DNA of 45,945 bases from an uncultured Phascolarctobacterium sp. (lineage in GTDB: Bacteria > Bacillota > Negativicutes > Acidaminococcales > Acidaminococcaceae). Shown in pieces: positions 33,134 to 41,500 of this stretch. The notes under the pieces are model-generated. The model did not search any database, was not told the origin of the DNA, and worked only from the letters and a program-made list of their open reading frames with translations. Both the position numbers and the translations under genes were made by a program. Each line of letters begins with the position of its first letter. Position 1 is the first letter of the stretch. The DNA lies in contig UQWU01000006.1 in NCBI GenBank assembly GCA_900544885.1, positions 1-45,945 of the forward strand, in the 5' to 3' direction.

Positions 33134-34783
33134 TTAGAGAGCAGTATGAGGTTTGTATTCGCCGAATACTTTTCTCATAACGCCGCAGATTTCACCTTCG
33201 GTAGCATATGCTTCTACTGCTTCCAGAATGAAAGGCATCAGGTTTACAGATTCGTCAGCACAAGCTTTCTCCAGTGCAGCCAGAGTTTCTTCAACTTTAG
33301 CATTGTCACGGCGAGCTTTCAGAGCAGCAATTTTTTCAGCTTGCAGTTTGCCTACAGAGCCGTCTACGCGAAGCAGGTTTTTCGGAGCTTCTTCTTCTTG
33401 GGTGAATTTGTTAACGCCAACGATGATGCGGTCGCCTTTTTCAATTTCCATTTGCCATTTGTAAGCAGAATCTTGAATTTCTTTTTGGATGTAGCCTTTT
33501 TCGATTGCTACCGGAGCGCCACCGATTTCGTCGATTTTTTCAATGTATTCCCAAGCTTCTTTTTCGATCTTGTCGGTCAGAGCTTCTACATAGTAGGAAC
33601 CGCCCAACGGGTCGATGGTGTCAGCCAGGCCGGATTCGTAAGCAACGATTTGTTGAGTACGCAGAGCGATGGTTACGGATTCAGTGGTCGGCAGAGCCAA
33701 AGCTTCGTCTTTGGAGTTGGTGTGCAGGGATTGAGTACCACCCATTACAGCAGCAGCAGTTTGCAGAGCTACACGAACGATGTTGTTGTTCGGTTGTTGA
33801 GCAGTCAGCATGGAGCCAGCGGTTTGGGTATGTACACGCAGCATCATGGATTTAGCTTTTTTAGCACCAAAACGTTCTTTCATAACTTTAGCCCATACAC
33901 GACGGGAAGCACGGAATTTAGCAACTTCTTCGAGTACGTTGTTATGAGCATTCCAGAAGAAGGACAGACGACCAGCGAAAGCATCAACGTCCAGACCAGC
34001 TTTGATAGCAGCTTCTACATAAGCGATACCATCAGCAATGGTGAATGCGATTTCTTGAGAAGCGGTGGAACCAGCTTCACGGATGTGGTAACCAGAAATG
34101 GAGATGGTGTTCCACAGAGGTACATTTTTGGAGCAATATTCAAAAATGTTGGTGATCAAACGCATGGACGGTTTCGGCGGGAAAATGTAAGTGCCGCGAG
34201 CTGCGTATTCTTTCAGGATATCGTTTTGGATGGTGCCACGCAGTTTGTCTGCGGAAACGCCTTGTTTTTTAGCAACTGCGATGTACATGCAGAGCAGTAC
34301 GGAAGCAGGAGCGTTGATGGTCATGGAAGTAGAAACTTTATCGAGAGCGATTTGGTCGAACAGGATTTCCATATCAGCCAAGGAGTCGATAGCTACGCCT
34401 ACTTTACCAACTTCGCCTTCAGCCATAGCGTCGGTGGAGTCATAACCGATTTGGGTCGGCAGGTCAAATGCGCAAGACAGGCCGGAACCACCGTTTGCTA
34501 ACAGGTAACGATAACGTTTGTTGGATTCTTCAGCGGTGGAGAAACCAGCATACATACGCATGGTCCAGAAACGACCACGATACATAGTAGGTTGAACACC
34601 ACGAGTGTAAGGATATTCACCAGGGAAACCCAGTTTTTCCATGTAGTCGAAGTTTTCACCAAGATCTACCGGGGTGTACAGTCTGTTAGGAACCAAGTTT
34701 GCGCGTTCAGGGAATTTTGCGAGTTTAGCTTCAACATCAGCATGATATTTTTCTAAACCAGCTTTAATTTTTTCAAATGCCAT
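33134..34783 (-). CDS. Methylmalonyl-CoA mutase, catalytic large subunit
   Basis: 549 residues from the ATG at 34783, which has AAGGAGG eight bases upstream; the longer frame from 34816 runs through that site. The TIM-barrel start YTRGVQPTMYRGRFWTMR and the block GGSGLSCAFDLPTQIGYDST form the substrate channel (Tyr, Arg and Thr contacts to CoA and the substrate). It lacks the B12 domain, which is the next gene. It interconverts succinyl-CoA and (R)-methylmalonyl-CoA in the cytoplasm. The 220 bases between it and the upstream CoA-transferase gene are unusually structured. Confidence 0.97.
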   Translation of the reverse strand: MAFEKIKAGLEKYHADVEAKLAKFPERANLVPNRLYTPVDLGENFDYMEKLGFPGEYPYTRGVQPTMYRGRFWTMRMYAGFSTAEESNKRYRYLLANGGSGLSCAFDLPTQIGYDSTDAMAEGEVGKVGVAIDSLADMEILFDQIALDKVSTSMTINAPASVLLCMYIAVAKKQGVSADKLRGTIQNDILKEYAARGTYIFPPKPSMRLITNIFEYCSKNVPLWNTISISGYHIREAGSTASQEIAFTIADGIAYVEAAIKAGLDVDAFAGRLSFFWNAHNNVLEEVAKFRASRRVWAKVMKERFGAKKAKSMMLRVHTQTAGSMLTAQQPNNNIVRVALQTAAAVMGGTQSLHTNSKDEALALPTTESVTIALRTQQIVAYESGLADTIDPLGGSYYVEALTDKIEKEAWEYIEKIDEIGGAPVAIEKGYIQKEIQDSAYKWQMEIEKGDRIIVGVNKFTQEEEAPKNLLRVDGSVGKLQAEKIAALKARRDNAKVEETLAALEKACADESVNLMPFILEAVEAYATEGEICGVMRKVFGEYKPHTAL

Positions 34784-34829
34784 TCTCAAATCCTCCTTAA
34801 AATATTTGGTTTGCATATTCCGGATTGGA

Positions 34830-34944
34830 CGGATCCGAAATAATGGTGAGAGTGTCCGTCTTTGACGGTATATATGGCAAAGCCTTTAGGCCTCGTCAAC
34901 AGTTTTATATATACTTGCCGATAGGACTCACACCTACCGGCAAG
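34830..34944 (-). promoter_or_regulatory. Structured intercistronic RNA ahead of the mutase gene
   Basis: Several hairpins fill the gap. CTTGCCGATAGG/CCTACCGGCAAG (34914-34944) has 11 of 12 pairs. AAGCC/GGCCT (34880-34893) closes a tetraloop. CCGTC/GACGG (34856-34868) has a 3-base loop, and CGGATCCG is self-complementary at 34830-34837. TTGACG (34862-34867) can instead pair with CGTCAA (34894-34899), which would break the CCGTC/GACGG stem while enclosing the AAGCC stem. This is an either-or arrangement typical of attenuators. No B12-box (GCCACTG) is present. Function unknown. Confidence 0.55.
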
Positions 34945-35006
34945 CACACTACATAGTTTAACCTATTTTTAAAAACTTCTCAAGGGGTAACTTGCAAGTT
35001 TTTAAA

Positions 35007-36527
35007 TTATTTTTCCATGGTACCGGTTTCGTTGAAACGAGTATGGAAGGAAAAAGCTTCGGACAGGATGTGCGGAGTTTGGCTGTTGCCACAAGCTTCG
35101 CATGCACGATGGAAGTAATCCAGAAGCATCGGTTGGTATTTCGGGTTAGCAATCTTGTCGATGATAACCAGAGCACGTTCTTTCGGAGACAGGCCACGCA
35201 GGTCAGCTACGCCACGTTCGGAAACGATAACGTCAACATCATGTTCAGTGTGGTCAACATGGCTGCAGAACGGAACTACGGAAGAAATTTTGCCGCCTTT
35301 AGCTAAGGAAGTGGTGAAGAATACGGTCAGGAAGCCGTTACGAGCATAGTCGCCGGAACCACCGATACCATTCATCAGTTTGGTGCCGCAGATATGAGTG
35401 GAGTTAACGTTACCATAGATATCTACTTCGATAGCAGTGTTCATTGCAATTACGCCGATACGACGTGCAACTTCAGGGCTGTTAGCAACTTCTTGTGGAC
35501 GCAGGATGATGTATTTTTTGTATTTTTCTACATTATCATAGAATTTTTTCAGGCATTCAGGAGACGGGCTCAGAGCGGTACCGGAGCAAACACGGAGTTT
35601 ACCAGCATCGATCAGATCGAACATACCATCTTGAATAACTTCAGTGTAAACAGTCAGGTCTTCGAAATCGGAGTTAACCAGACCATTGATAACTGCGTTA
35701 GCAACGGAGCCTACGCCGGATTGCAACGGCAGCAGGTTTTTCGGCAGACGGCCAGCAGCAACTTCAGCTTTGAAGAAGTCCACCAGGTTTTTGCCCATTT
35801 TTTGAGCGTCTTCATCGATAGCGCCTAAAGTACGAACTTTATCGGTAATGTCGCAGCCAACTACAGCAACGATTTTTTCTACTTCACAAGGAATGTAGGT
35901 AGTGCCGATGATGTCTTCAGGAGCGCAAACCGGAATAGGTTGACGGTTCGGAGGATCCAGAGGAACATAGGAGTCATGCATACCTTCCAGAGCAACCGGT
36001 TGAGTTACGTTTACTTCAACGATAACTTTTTTAGCGCTTTGAACATAAGAAGAAGTGTTACCCATGGAAGTGGTCGGAATCAGACCAACTTTACCTTCGC
36101 CCAGGTCGATGATTTTGCAAACTTCAACGATTGCAACATCAACGTCGCGACGGTTAGCCATGAAGCCATAACGAGTCATTTGAGCAACATGGCTCAGATG
36201 CAGGTCGGTGTATTTAACTTGGCCAGCGTTGATAGCTTTACGCATATCGCCGTTGGTTTGATACGGCATACGACGGTCAACGATACCAGCTTGAGTCATT
36301 GCGGTATCAATTTCAGGACCTACGGATGCGCCGGTCCAAACGTTGATTTTGAAAGGAGTTTTTTTGCCTTTTTCAGCAAGAGCCAGAGGCACAGCTTTAG
36401 GATAGCCAGACGGAGTAAAACCACTGGTACCTACGTTGTCACCATCATGTACAAATTCTGTAGCAGCTTCAGCAGACATAACTTTGCCAGCTACTGCGTC
36501 ACAAATGCGATCTTTAATGTCGATCAT
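35007..36527 (-). CDS. Acetyl/succinyl/propionyl-CoA transferase (propionyl-CoA:succinate CoA-transferase)
   Basis: 506 residues, class I CoA-transferase of the acetyl-CoA hydrolase/Cat1/AarC type. The catalytic glutamate is Glu296 in YTEVIQDG, which forms the glutamyl-CoA thioester. GIGGSGDYARN is the second CoA-binding loop and SERGVADLRG the C-terminal landmark. In this operon it should pass CoA from propionyl-CoA to succinate, so that the cycle spends no ATP. Acetyl-CoA may also be a donor. It is the first gene after the operon promoter, with AAGGAGGAAGG before the ATG. Specificity cannot be proved from sequence, but the downstream genes make the role convincing. Confidence 0.93.
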   Translation of the reverse strand: MIDIKDRICDAVAGKVMSAEAATEFVHDGDNVGTSGFTPSGYPKAVPLALAEKGKKTPFKINVWTGASVGPEIDTAMTQAGIVDRRMPYQTNGDMRKAINAGQVKYTDLHLSHVAQMTRYGFMANRRDVDVAIVEVCKIIDLGEGKVGLIPTTSMGNTSSYVQSAKKVIVEVNVTQPVALEGMHDSYVPLDPPNRQPIPVCAPEDIIGTTYIPCEVEKIVAVVGCDITDKVRTLGAIDEDAQKMGKNLVDFFKAEVAAGRLPKNLLPLQSGVGSVANAVINGLVNSDFEDLTVYTEVIQDGMFDLIDAGKLRVCSGTALSPSPECLKKFYDNVEKYKKYIILRPQEVANSPEVARRIGVIAMNTAIEVDIYGNVNSTHICGTKLMNGIGGSGDYARNGFLTVFFTTSLAKGGKISSVVPFCSHVDHTEHDVDVIVSERGVADLRGLSPKERALVIIDKIANPKYQPMLLDYFHRACEACGNSQTPHILSEAFSFHTRFNETGTMEK

Positions 36528-36776
36528 TTTTACCTTCCTCCTTATAGTTAGGACATTGTTTATAGGGATTAACCCTTCGTATAACTCATCAGCTGCACTG
36601 TAATAGTGCTTGATAAGATATTACCTTCGCCAAGCATTTCACAAAACTTTCATACTTGACTATATTAATGTTTCGACATAGCCTTGAAAACTCCTGCTAG
36701 TCTGTGAAAAATTTTTAATAAATTTTTATAACTTATATTCTAATATGATTATAACACATTTTAGGATAAATTTCAC
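36528..36776 (-). promoter_or_regulatory. Promoter and 5' leader of the propionate operon
   Basis: On the minus strand GTGAAA (36771-36776), a 17-base spacer and TATAAT (36748-36753), preceded by TGT (extended -10). The leader to the ATG at 36527 is about 215 bases. It contains a two-part hairpin at 36585-36617: inner GCACT/AGTGC and outer CTCATCA/TGATAAG with one mismatch. No known riboswitch pattern was recognised. From 36777 to 36922 the sequence is A/T-rich and I see nothing more in it. Confidence 0.65.
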
Positions 36777-36922
36777 TTTTTATACATTAAGTAATATTTT
36801 TCTTTGTAAATTTTTTTACATAAAGAAAGTGTAAATTTATTATACCTCAATAAAATACTCAACGTCTTATATAATACCAATAAAATTGTAACATAGCAAG
36901 TGTTTTGTTTACAAAATTTTAA

Positions 36923-36959
36923 AATCCCTTGTCTGATTTCTTTTTCCAGACAAGGGATT
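36923..36959 (-). terminator. Terminator of the hnd hydrogenase operon
   Basis: AATCCCTTGTCTG / CAGACAAGGGATT, a perfect 13-bp stem with 11-base loop, followed by TTAAAATTTTG on the minus strand, 21 bases after the hydrogenase stop codon. Confidence 0.9.
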
Positions 36960-36979
36960 GTAGTGTTTGACTAGGACAC

Positions 36980-38704
36980 TTAGCGAATTTGCGCTTTATA
37001 GTGCGTGTGCAATAGACGATGTGCTTTTTCCCCGAGAGGTTCGCCAAGCCAAGTAGCATAAAGGGTTTTTATTTCAGGATTTTCATGTGATTTTCGTAAT
37101 TCACTTGTACGGTCACAACTTAATAACGCTTCACGACGTTTTTTTCTAATATCGCTATCAGTAGGAATAGGTTGTCCGCCGCCACCGATGCAGCCTCCGG
37201 GACAAGCCATTACCTCAATGAATTGATAATCTGCCTTACCATCCTTAATCTTCTTCAGCATCTCTTTCGCAGATTTCAAGGTATTGCAGACTGCAACTTT
37301 AATATCTTTGCCTGCGATATTAAGCACGGCTTCTCTAGTTTCTGCCATACCACGTACTTCACTATAGTCAACCTTCGGCAGACTCTCACCTGTTGCCACA
37401 TCAGCTACTGTGCGTAAAGCAGCCTCCATAACGCCTCCTGTAATACCAAAGATAACAGCTGCACCGGTACCTGTACCTAAAGGAGAATCAAACTCTCCTT
37501 CCGGTAAAGAAGCAAAATCAATCCCTGCTTCACGAATCATACGCCCTAATTCTCTAGTAGTAATAACTATATCAACATCACGGTAACCGCTGTCACACAT
37601 TTCTTCACGAGCAGCTTCTGCTTTTTTCGCAGTACACGGCATTACAGAAACGCTGACGATTTTAGCTGGATCGATACCTGCTTTTTCAGCAAAATAAGTC
37701 TTAGCTACTGCACCGAACATCTGCTGTGGTGATTTAGCAGTAGAAAGATGCGGCAAAAGCTCAGGATATTTCATTTCAATCATATTAACCCAGCCAGGGC
37801 TACAGGATGTAATCATCGGCAGTACGCCGCCGTTTTGCAGTCGGTCTAAGAATTCGTAGCCTTCTTCCATGATTGTTAAATCTGCAGAAAAATTAGTATC
37901 AAATACTTTATCAAAGCCTAATTGACGCAATGCCTGAACCATTTTACCGGTTACGATTTCGCCTGCAGGAATACCTAATTCTTCACCAAGGGCAACACGA
38001 ACAGAAGGTGCAGTCTGCACAATAACAACTTTTTCTTCATCATTAATAGCATTCCAAACTTGATCTGTGTCGTCCTTTTCTACAATCGCAGCAGTGGGAC
38101 ATACATTAGCACATTGACCACAATAACTACATTCAGCATGCAGTAAATCCTGTTCAAAAGCAGTAGAAACAATAGTGTTAAAACCACGACCTGCAAAACT
38201 ATAAACATTCATACCTTGTACATCACGGCAGACACGGATACAACGCCCGCATAAAATACATTTTTCCTGATCGCGTACCAAAGTTGGATTACTGTTATCA
38301 ATAGTATGAGTTTTAGTTTCGCCACCCTCAAAGCGCATTTTGCGAACACCTAAATCTGCAGCTATTTTCTGTAATTCACAGTCACCATTTTTCTGACAAC
38401 ATAAGCAATCCTTAGGATGGTTAGTCAGTAAAAGTTCGATAACAGTTTTGCGTGCTTCACGCACTTTATTGGTATTAGTTTTTACTACCATACCTTCACT
38501 TACAGGATATACACATGAAGCAACAAGAGTGCGTGCACCACTAGCTTCTACCATACACAGGCGACAAGCACCTTCAGGACGTAAATCAGGATGATAGCAT
38601 AAGGTAGGAATGTAAATTCCTGCTGCACGAGCAGCTTCCAGAACAGTACTTCCTGCCGGAGCCTGAATCCGTCTTCCGTCAATAGTTAAGTTTACCATAG
38701 TCAT
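36980..38704 (-). CDS. hndD: NAD-linked [FeFe]-hydrogenase catalytic subunit
   Basis: 574 residues, group A modular hydrogenase. Domains in order: N-terminal [2Fe-2S] (Cys36, Cys47, Cys50, Cys64); His-Cys3 [4Fe-4S] (His96, Cys100, Cys103, Cys109); two [4Fe-4S] clusters (CILCGRCIRVC and CSYCGQCANVCP); the H-cluster domain; and a C-terminal small-subunit-like tail from about 518. The H-cluster motifs are TSCSPGW (299-305), MPCTAKKAE (355-363) and EVMACPGGCIGGGGQP (497-512). The first has Ser after Cys301 where the textbook form has a second Cys. It forms H2 from NADH and perhaps ferredoxin as part of HndABCD, in the cytoplasm. Last gene of its operon. Confidence 0.96.
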   Translation of the reverse strand: MTMVNLTIDGRRIQAPAGSTVLEAARAAGIYIPTLCYHPDLRPEGACRLCMVEASGARTLVASCVYPVSEGMVVKTNTNKVREARKTVIELLLTNHPKDCLCCQKNGDCELQKIAADLGVRKMRFEGGETKTHTIDNSNPTLVRDQEKCILCGRCIRVCRDVQGMNVYSFAGRGFNTIVSTAFEQDLLHAECSYCGQCANVCPTAAIVEKDDTDQVWNAINDEEKVVIVQTAPSVRVALGEELGIPAGEIVTGKMVQALRQLGFDKVFDTNFSADLTIMEEGYEFLDRLQNGGVLPMITSCSPGWVNMIEMKYPELLPHLSTAKSPQQMFGAVAKTYFAEKAGIDPAKIVSVSVMPCTAKKAEAAREEMCDSGYRDVDIVITTRELGRMIREAGIDFASLPEGEFDSPLGTGTGAAVIFGITGGVMEAALRTVADVATGESLPKVDYSEVRGMAETREAVLNIAGKDIKVAVCNTLKSAKEMLKKIKDGKADYQFIEVMACPGGCIGGGGQPIPTDSDIRKKRREALLSCDRTSELRKSHENPEIKTLYATWLGEPLGEKAHRLLHTHYKAQIR

Positions 38705-38718
38705 AATTCAGGCCTCCT

Positions 38719-40509
38719 TTAGTTCTTACTAATAGCTTTAAACGGACAAGTATTCATACAAACACCGCATTTAATGCATTTTTCTTGATCAATAACATGT
38801 TTTTGTTTTACAGTACCGCTGATAGCTTGTACAGGACAATTTTTTGCACATAAGGTACAGCCGCGGCAAGCATCTGTAATAGTATATTGCAGCATTTTTT
38901 CACAAACACCTGCAGGACAACGTTTTTCTTTAATATGTGCCTCGTATTCATGACGGAAATATTTCAAAGTAGAAAGAACAGGATTAGGTGCAGTTTGACC
39001 CAAACCACATAAAGCTGTTTCTTTAATATTTTTAGCCAAGCTTTCCAAAAGCTCGATATCTCCCTCGCGACCCTGACCTTCTGTGATGCGAGTCAAAATT
39101 TCCAGCATACGCTTAGTGCCTTCACGGCAAGGAGTACATTTGCCACATGATTCTGATTGAGTAAAGTTTAAGAAAAACTTCGCTACATCGACCATGCAAG
39201 TATCTTCATCCATGACAACTAAGCCGCCGCTACCCATCATAGCACCTGCAGCAATCAAGGAATCGTAATCCACCGGCAGATCTAACATCTCTTCTGGCAG
39301 ACAGCCACCGGACGGACCACCGATTTGTACTGCTTTGAATTTTTTACCATTAGTGATGCCACCGCCGATATCATAAATAATTTCGCGCATAGTAATACCC
39401 ATAGGCACTTCAGCCAAGCCAGTATTATTAATTTTGCCAGTCAGGGCAAATACTTTGGTACCTTTAGATTTTTCGGTACCAAACTGACAATACCAATCAG
39501 CACCATTTACGATAATCTGCGCCACATTAGCAAAAGTTTCTACGTTATTAATATTAGTCGGTTTACCCCATAATCCGGAAACAGCAGGAAACGGCGGACG
39601 CGGACGCGGCATACCACGTTTACCTTCGATAGAAGCCATCAAAGCAGTTTCTTCACCGCAAACAAACGCACCTGCACCCTCTTTAATGTGGATATGGAAA
39701 CTAAATCCTGTAGCAAAAATATTATCACCTAATAAACCCATTGCCTCTGCTTGCTGAATCGCAATACGCAGACGTTTGATAGCCAACGGATATTCTGCAC
39801 GTACGTAAATATAACCCTCATCAGCACCGATTGCATAGCCGCAAATTGCCATACCCTCTAATACGCGGTGAGGATCACCCTCTAAAACACTGCGGTCCAT
39901 AAAGGCACCAGGGTCACCTTCGTCAGCATTGCAGATAACATATTTTTTATCACTTACAGAAGCCTGAGCAAATTGCCATTTCAAGCCTGTAGGAAAACCA
40001 CCGCCGCCACGGCCGCGTAAGCCGGATTTTTTGACTTCATCGACAACAGCCTCCGGAGTCATAGTGGTAACAGCCTTAACCAAAGCTTCATAACCACCTA
40101 CCGCAATATATTCATCGATAACCTCAGGATTAATAGCACCGCAGTTCGCTAAAACAAGACGATGTTGTTTTTTATAAAAACCGATTTCAGAGTACTTAGG
40201 TACCTGTTCATGGCTCATCGGTTCTTTATATAATAAACGGTCAACAATACGTCCCTTATATAAATGCTCTTCAACGATTTCTTTAGCATCTTCCGGTTTT
40301 ACACCGCAGTAGAAAGTACCTTCAGGATATACGATAACCAAAGGACCATTTTCGCAGAAGCCGTGGCAACCTGTTTCGACAACCATAACTTCATCCTGCA
40401 AGCCTTTAGCCTTTAATTCTCTAGCTAAGCTTAATTGGATTTCTTTAGAACCATTAGCTTTGCAACCTGTTCCGCCGCAAACTAAAACATGGGCTCTGAT
40501 ATGCTGCAT
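38719..40509 (-). CDS. hndC: Hydrogenase NADH-binding flavoprotein subunit (NuoF-like)
   Basis: 596 residues from the ATG at 40509, which has GGAGGAG upstream; a TTG six codons earlier overlaps that site. Three parts are seen: an N-terminal thioredoxin-like [2Fe-2S] domain (CGGTGC and CHGFC); the NuoF core with GRGGGGFPTGLKW and NADEGDPGAFMDR for FMN/NADH and SESCGKCTPCREG for the N3-type [4Fe-4S]; and a C-terminal two-cluster ferredoxin (CRGCTLCAKNCP, CIKCGVCMNTCP). This is the flavin subunit where NADH is oxidised and where electron bifurcation is thought to occur in HydABC enzymes. Confidence 0.96.
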   Translation of the reverse strand: MQHIRAHVLVCGGTGCKANGSKEIQLSLARELKAKGLQDEVMVVETGCHGFCENGPLVIVYPEGTFYCGVKPEDAKEIVEEHLYKGRIVDRLLYKEPMSHEQVPKYSEIGFYKKQHRLVLANCGAINPEVIDEYIAVGGYEALVKAVTTMTPEAVVDEVKKSGLRGRGGGGFPTGLKWQFAQASVSDKKYVICNADEGDPGAFMDRSVLEGDPHRVLEGMAICGYAIGADEGYIYVRAEYPLAIKRLRIAIQQAEAMGLLGDNIFATGFSFHIHIKEGAGAFVCGEETALMASIEGKRGMPRPRPPFPAVSGLWGKPTNINNVETFANVAQIIVNGADWYCQFGTEKSKGTKVFALTGKINNTGLAEVPMGITMREIIYDIGGGITNGKKFKAVQIGGPSGGCLPEEMLDLPVDYDSLIAAGAMMGSGGLVVMDEDTCMVDVAKFFLNFTQSESCGKCTPCREGTKRMLEILTRITEGQGREGDIELLESLAKNIKETALCGLGQTAPNPVLSTLKYFRHEYEAHIKEKRCPAGVCEKMLQYTITDACRGCTLCAKNCPVQAISGTVKQKHVIDQEKCIKCGVCMNTCPFKAISKN

Positions 40510-40570
40510 AATATTTCTCCTCCACAATACTCTATCATGTAGCAGTTCGTCAGCAAAAGACTAACTGCCT

Positions 40571-40948
40571 TTATTCGTTTTCGTCCTCTTCGATTTTGCC
40601 CACAACAAGTTCTTGGACAATCCGACCGTTTACCACATGCTCAGCAATAATTTTCGGCACATCGGAAGGCTTTACTTTACCATAAGTTATACGCGGTTCA
40701 CCAGGACGCAGCACATCCACTAAAACCTCTTTTTCACACATACCAATGCAGCCTGTTTGTTGTACTTGTACATCCATTAAATGACGTTTACCTAATTCAT
40801 CTAAAATAGCTGTCATAACCTCTCTAGCACCGGCAGCAATACCACAAGTACCCATACCAACAATAATTTTAGTACCGGAGCTTTTGCGCAGCTTGATATC
40901 TGCTTTTAATTTATCACGTAAAGCATGTAAATCAGCTAATGTTTTCAC
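40571..40948 (-). CDS. hndB: Hydrogenase small ferredoxin-like subunit
   Basis: 125 residues, thioredoxin-like [2Fe-2S] fold as in HndB. The first half reads GMGTCGIAAGAREV and the second CIGMCEKEV. Only three cysteines exist (Cys35, Cys67, Cys71), one fewer than the four ligands of the classical fold, so either another residue completes the cluster or the subunit is structural. This may be normal for the HndB branch; I cannot check. It ends 62 bases before hndC and starts 3 bases after the ATPase-domain gene stop, so translation is coupled. Confidence 0.88.
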   Translation of the reverse strand: MKTLADLHALRDKLKADIKLRKSSGTKIIVGMGTCGIAAGAREVMTAILDELGKRHLMDVQVQQTGCIGMCEKEVLVDVLRPGEPRITYGKVKPSDVPKIIAEHVVNGRIVQELVVGKIEEDENE

Positions 40949-40951
40949 TGT

Positions 40952-41500
40952 TTACGCCTCCTTTTTTATTTCTGCAAGATTTTGTCTGAGATATTTGCCA
41001 ACCCATTCATATAATTCCGGATTAGCAAAATCACAAGCCTCACCTAAAATTTCTCGTACCGCCGCAGTAGAAAATTCCATTTTACCGCCATCACAAATAT
41101 AAGTAAACAGCAACTCAATCTGCGGTGCTCCTGCCAGCAATACACGGATACTATCTACGATATCACCTAAAGGCGGCCTATCAATATTATCCTTAGCGAA
41201 ATATGCCTTTAAGCACGTACCCTCGCCTAATTTTGAGGTAATATCCAAGTGTCCGCCACATTGCTGGGTGACCATATCCATAAACGGAATTCCCATTCCT
41301 ATTTTTCGCGTCTTGCGTGTAGTAATAAAGGGATCCCGCACCTTCTGCAGCATTTTCTCACTCATACCACAACCATCATCAGTAATTTTAAAAACAAAAA
41401 AACCGTTTTCATTTTCATTAACGACAATCTGAATATGCTTAGCTCCGGCAGCAATAGAGTTTTGTGCAATATCTAAAATATGCAGGGATAACTCACGCAT
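40952..41500 (-). CDS. Histidine-kinase-like ATPase domain protein in the hydrogenase operon
   Basis: 182 residues. It is a bare HATPase_c (GHKL) domain: N-box LDIAQNSIAAGA, G1 box DDGCGM, then RKIGMGIPFMDMVTQ as the G2-like lid and GGHLDITSKLGEGT at the end. There is no dimerisation/phospho-acceptor His domain, no membrane helix and no sensor, so it is not a standard kinase by itself. The last 60 residues are a family-specific tail. It overlaps the hndA stop by one base and precedes hndB by 3 bases. Such ATPases recur in HndABCD/HydABC loci and may help regulate or assemble the enzyme; the function is not established. Confidence 0.88.
   Translation of the reverse strand: MRELSLHILDIAQNSIAAGAKHIQIVVNENENGFFVFKITDDGCGMSEKMLQKVRDPFITTRKTRKIGMGIPFMDMVTQQCGGHLDITSKLGEGTCLKAYFAKDNIDRPPLGDIVDSIRVLLAGAPQIELLFTYICDGGKMEFSTAAVREILGEACDFANPELYEWVGKYLRQNLAEIKKEA

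Noticed and set aside
33146..34501. A 451-codon open frame on the plus strand opposite the mutase gene
   Set aside because: It is a shadow of biased codon use in the mutase gene. Its product is Ser/Phe-rich without domain features, and no ribosome site or promoter supports it. The same holds for the other long plus-strand frames between 27.5 and 36.6 kb.
34817..35006. Cobalamin riboswitch before the mutase gene
   Set aside because: No B12-box-like GCCACTG and no recognisable cobalamin aptamer layout on the minus strand; recorded as structured RNA of unknown class instead.
36980..38704. Loss of function of HndD because the first H-cluster motif reads TSCSP
   Set aside because: I recall the Ser variant from other NAD-linked hydrogenases of this type, and all other ligands and motifs are intact, so it is not taken as evidence for inactivity.
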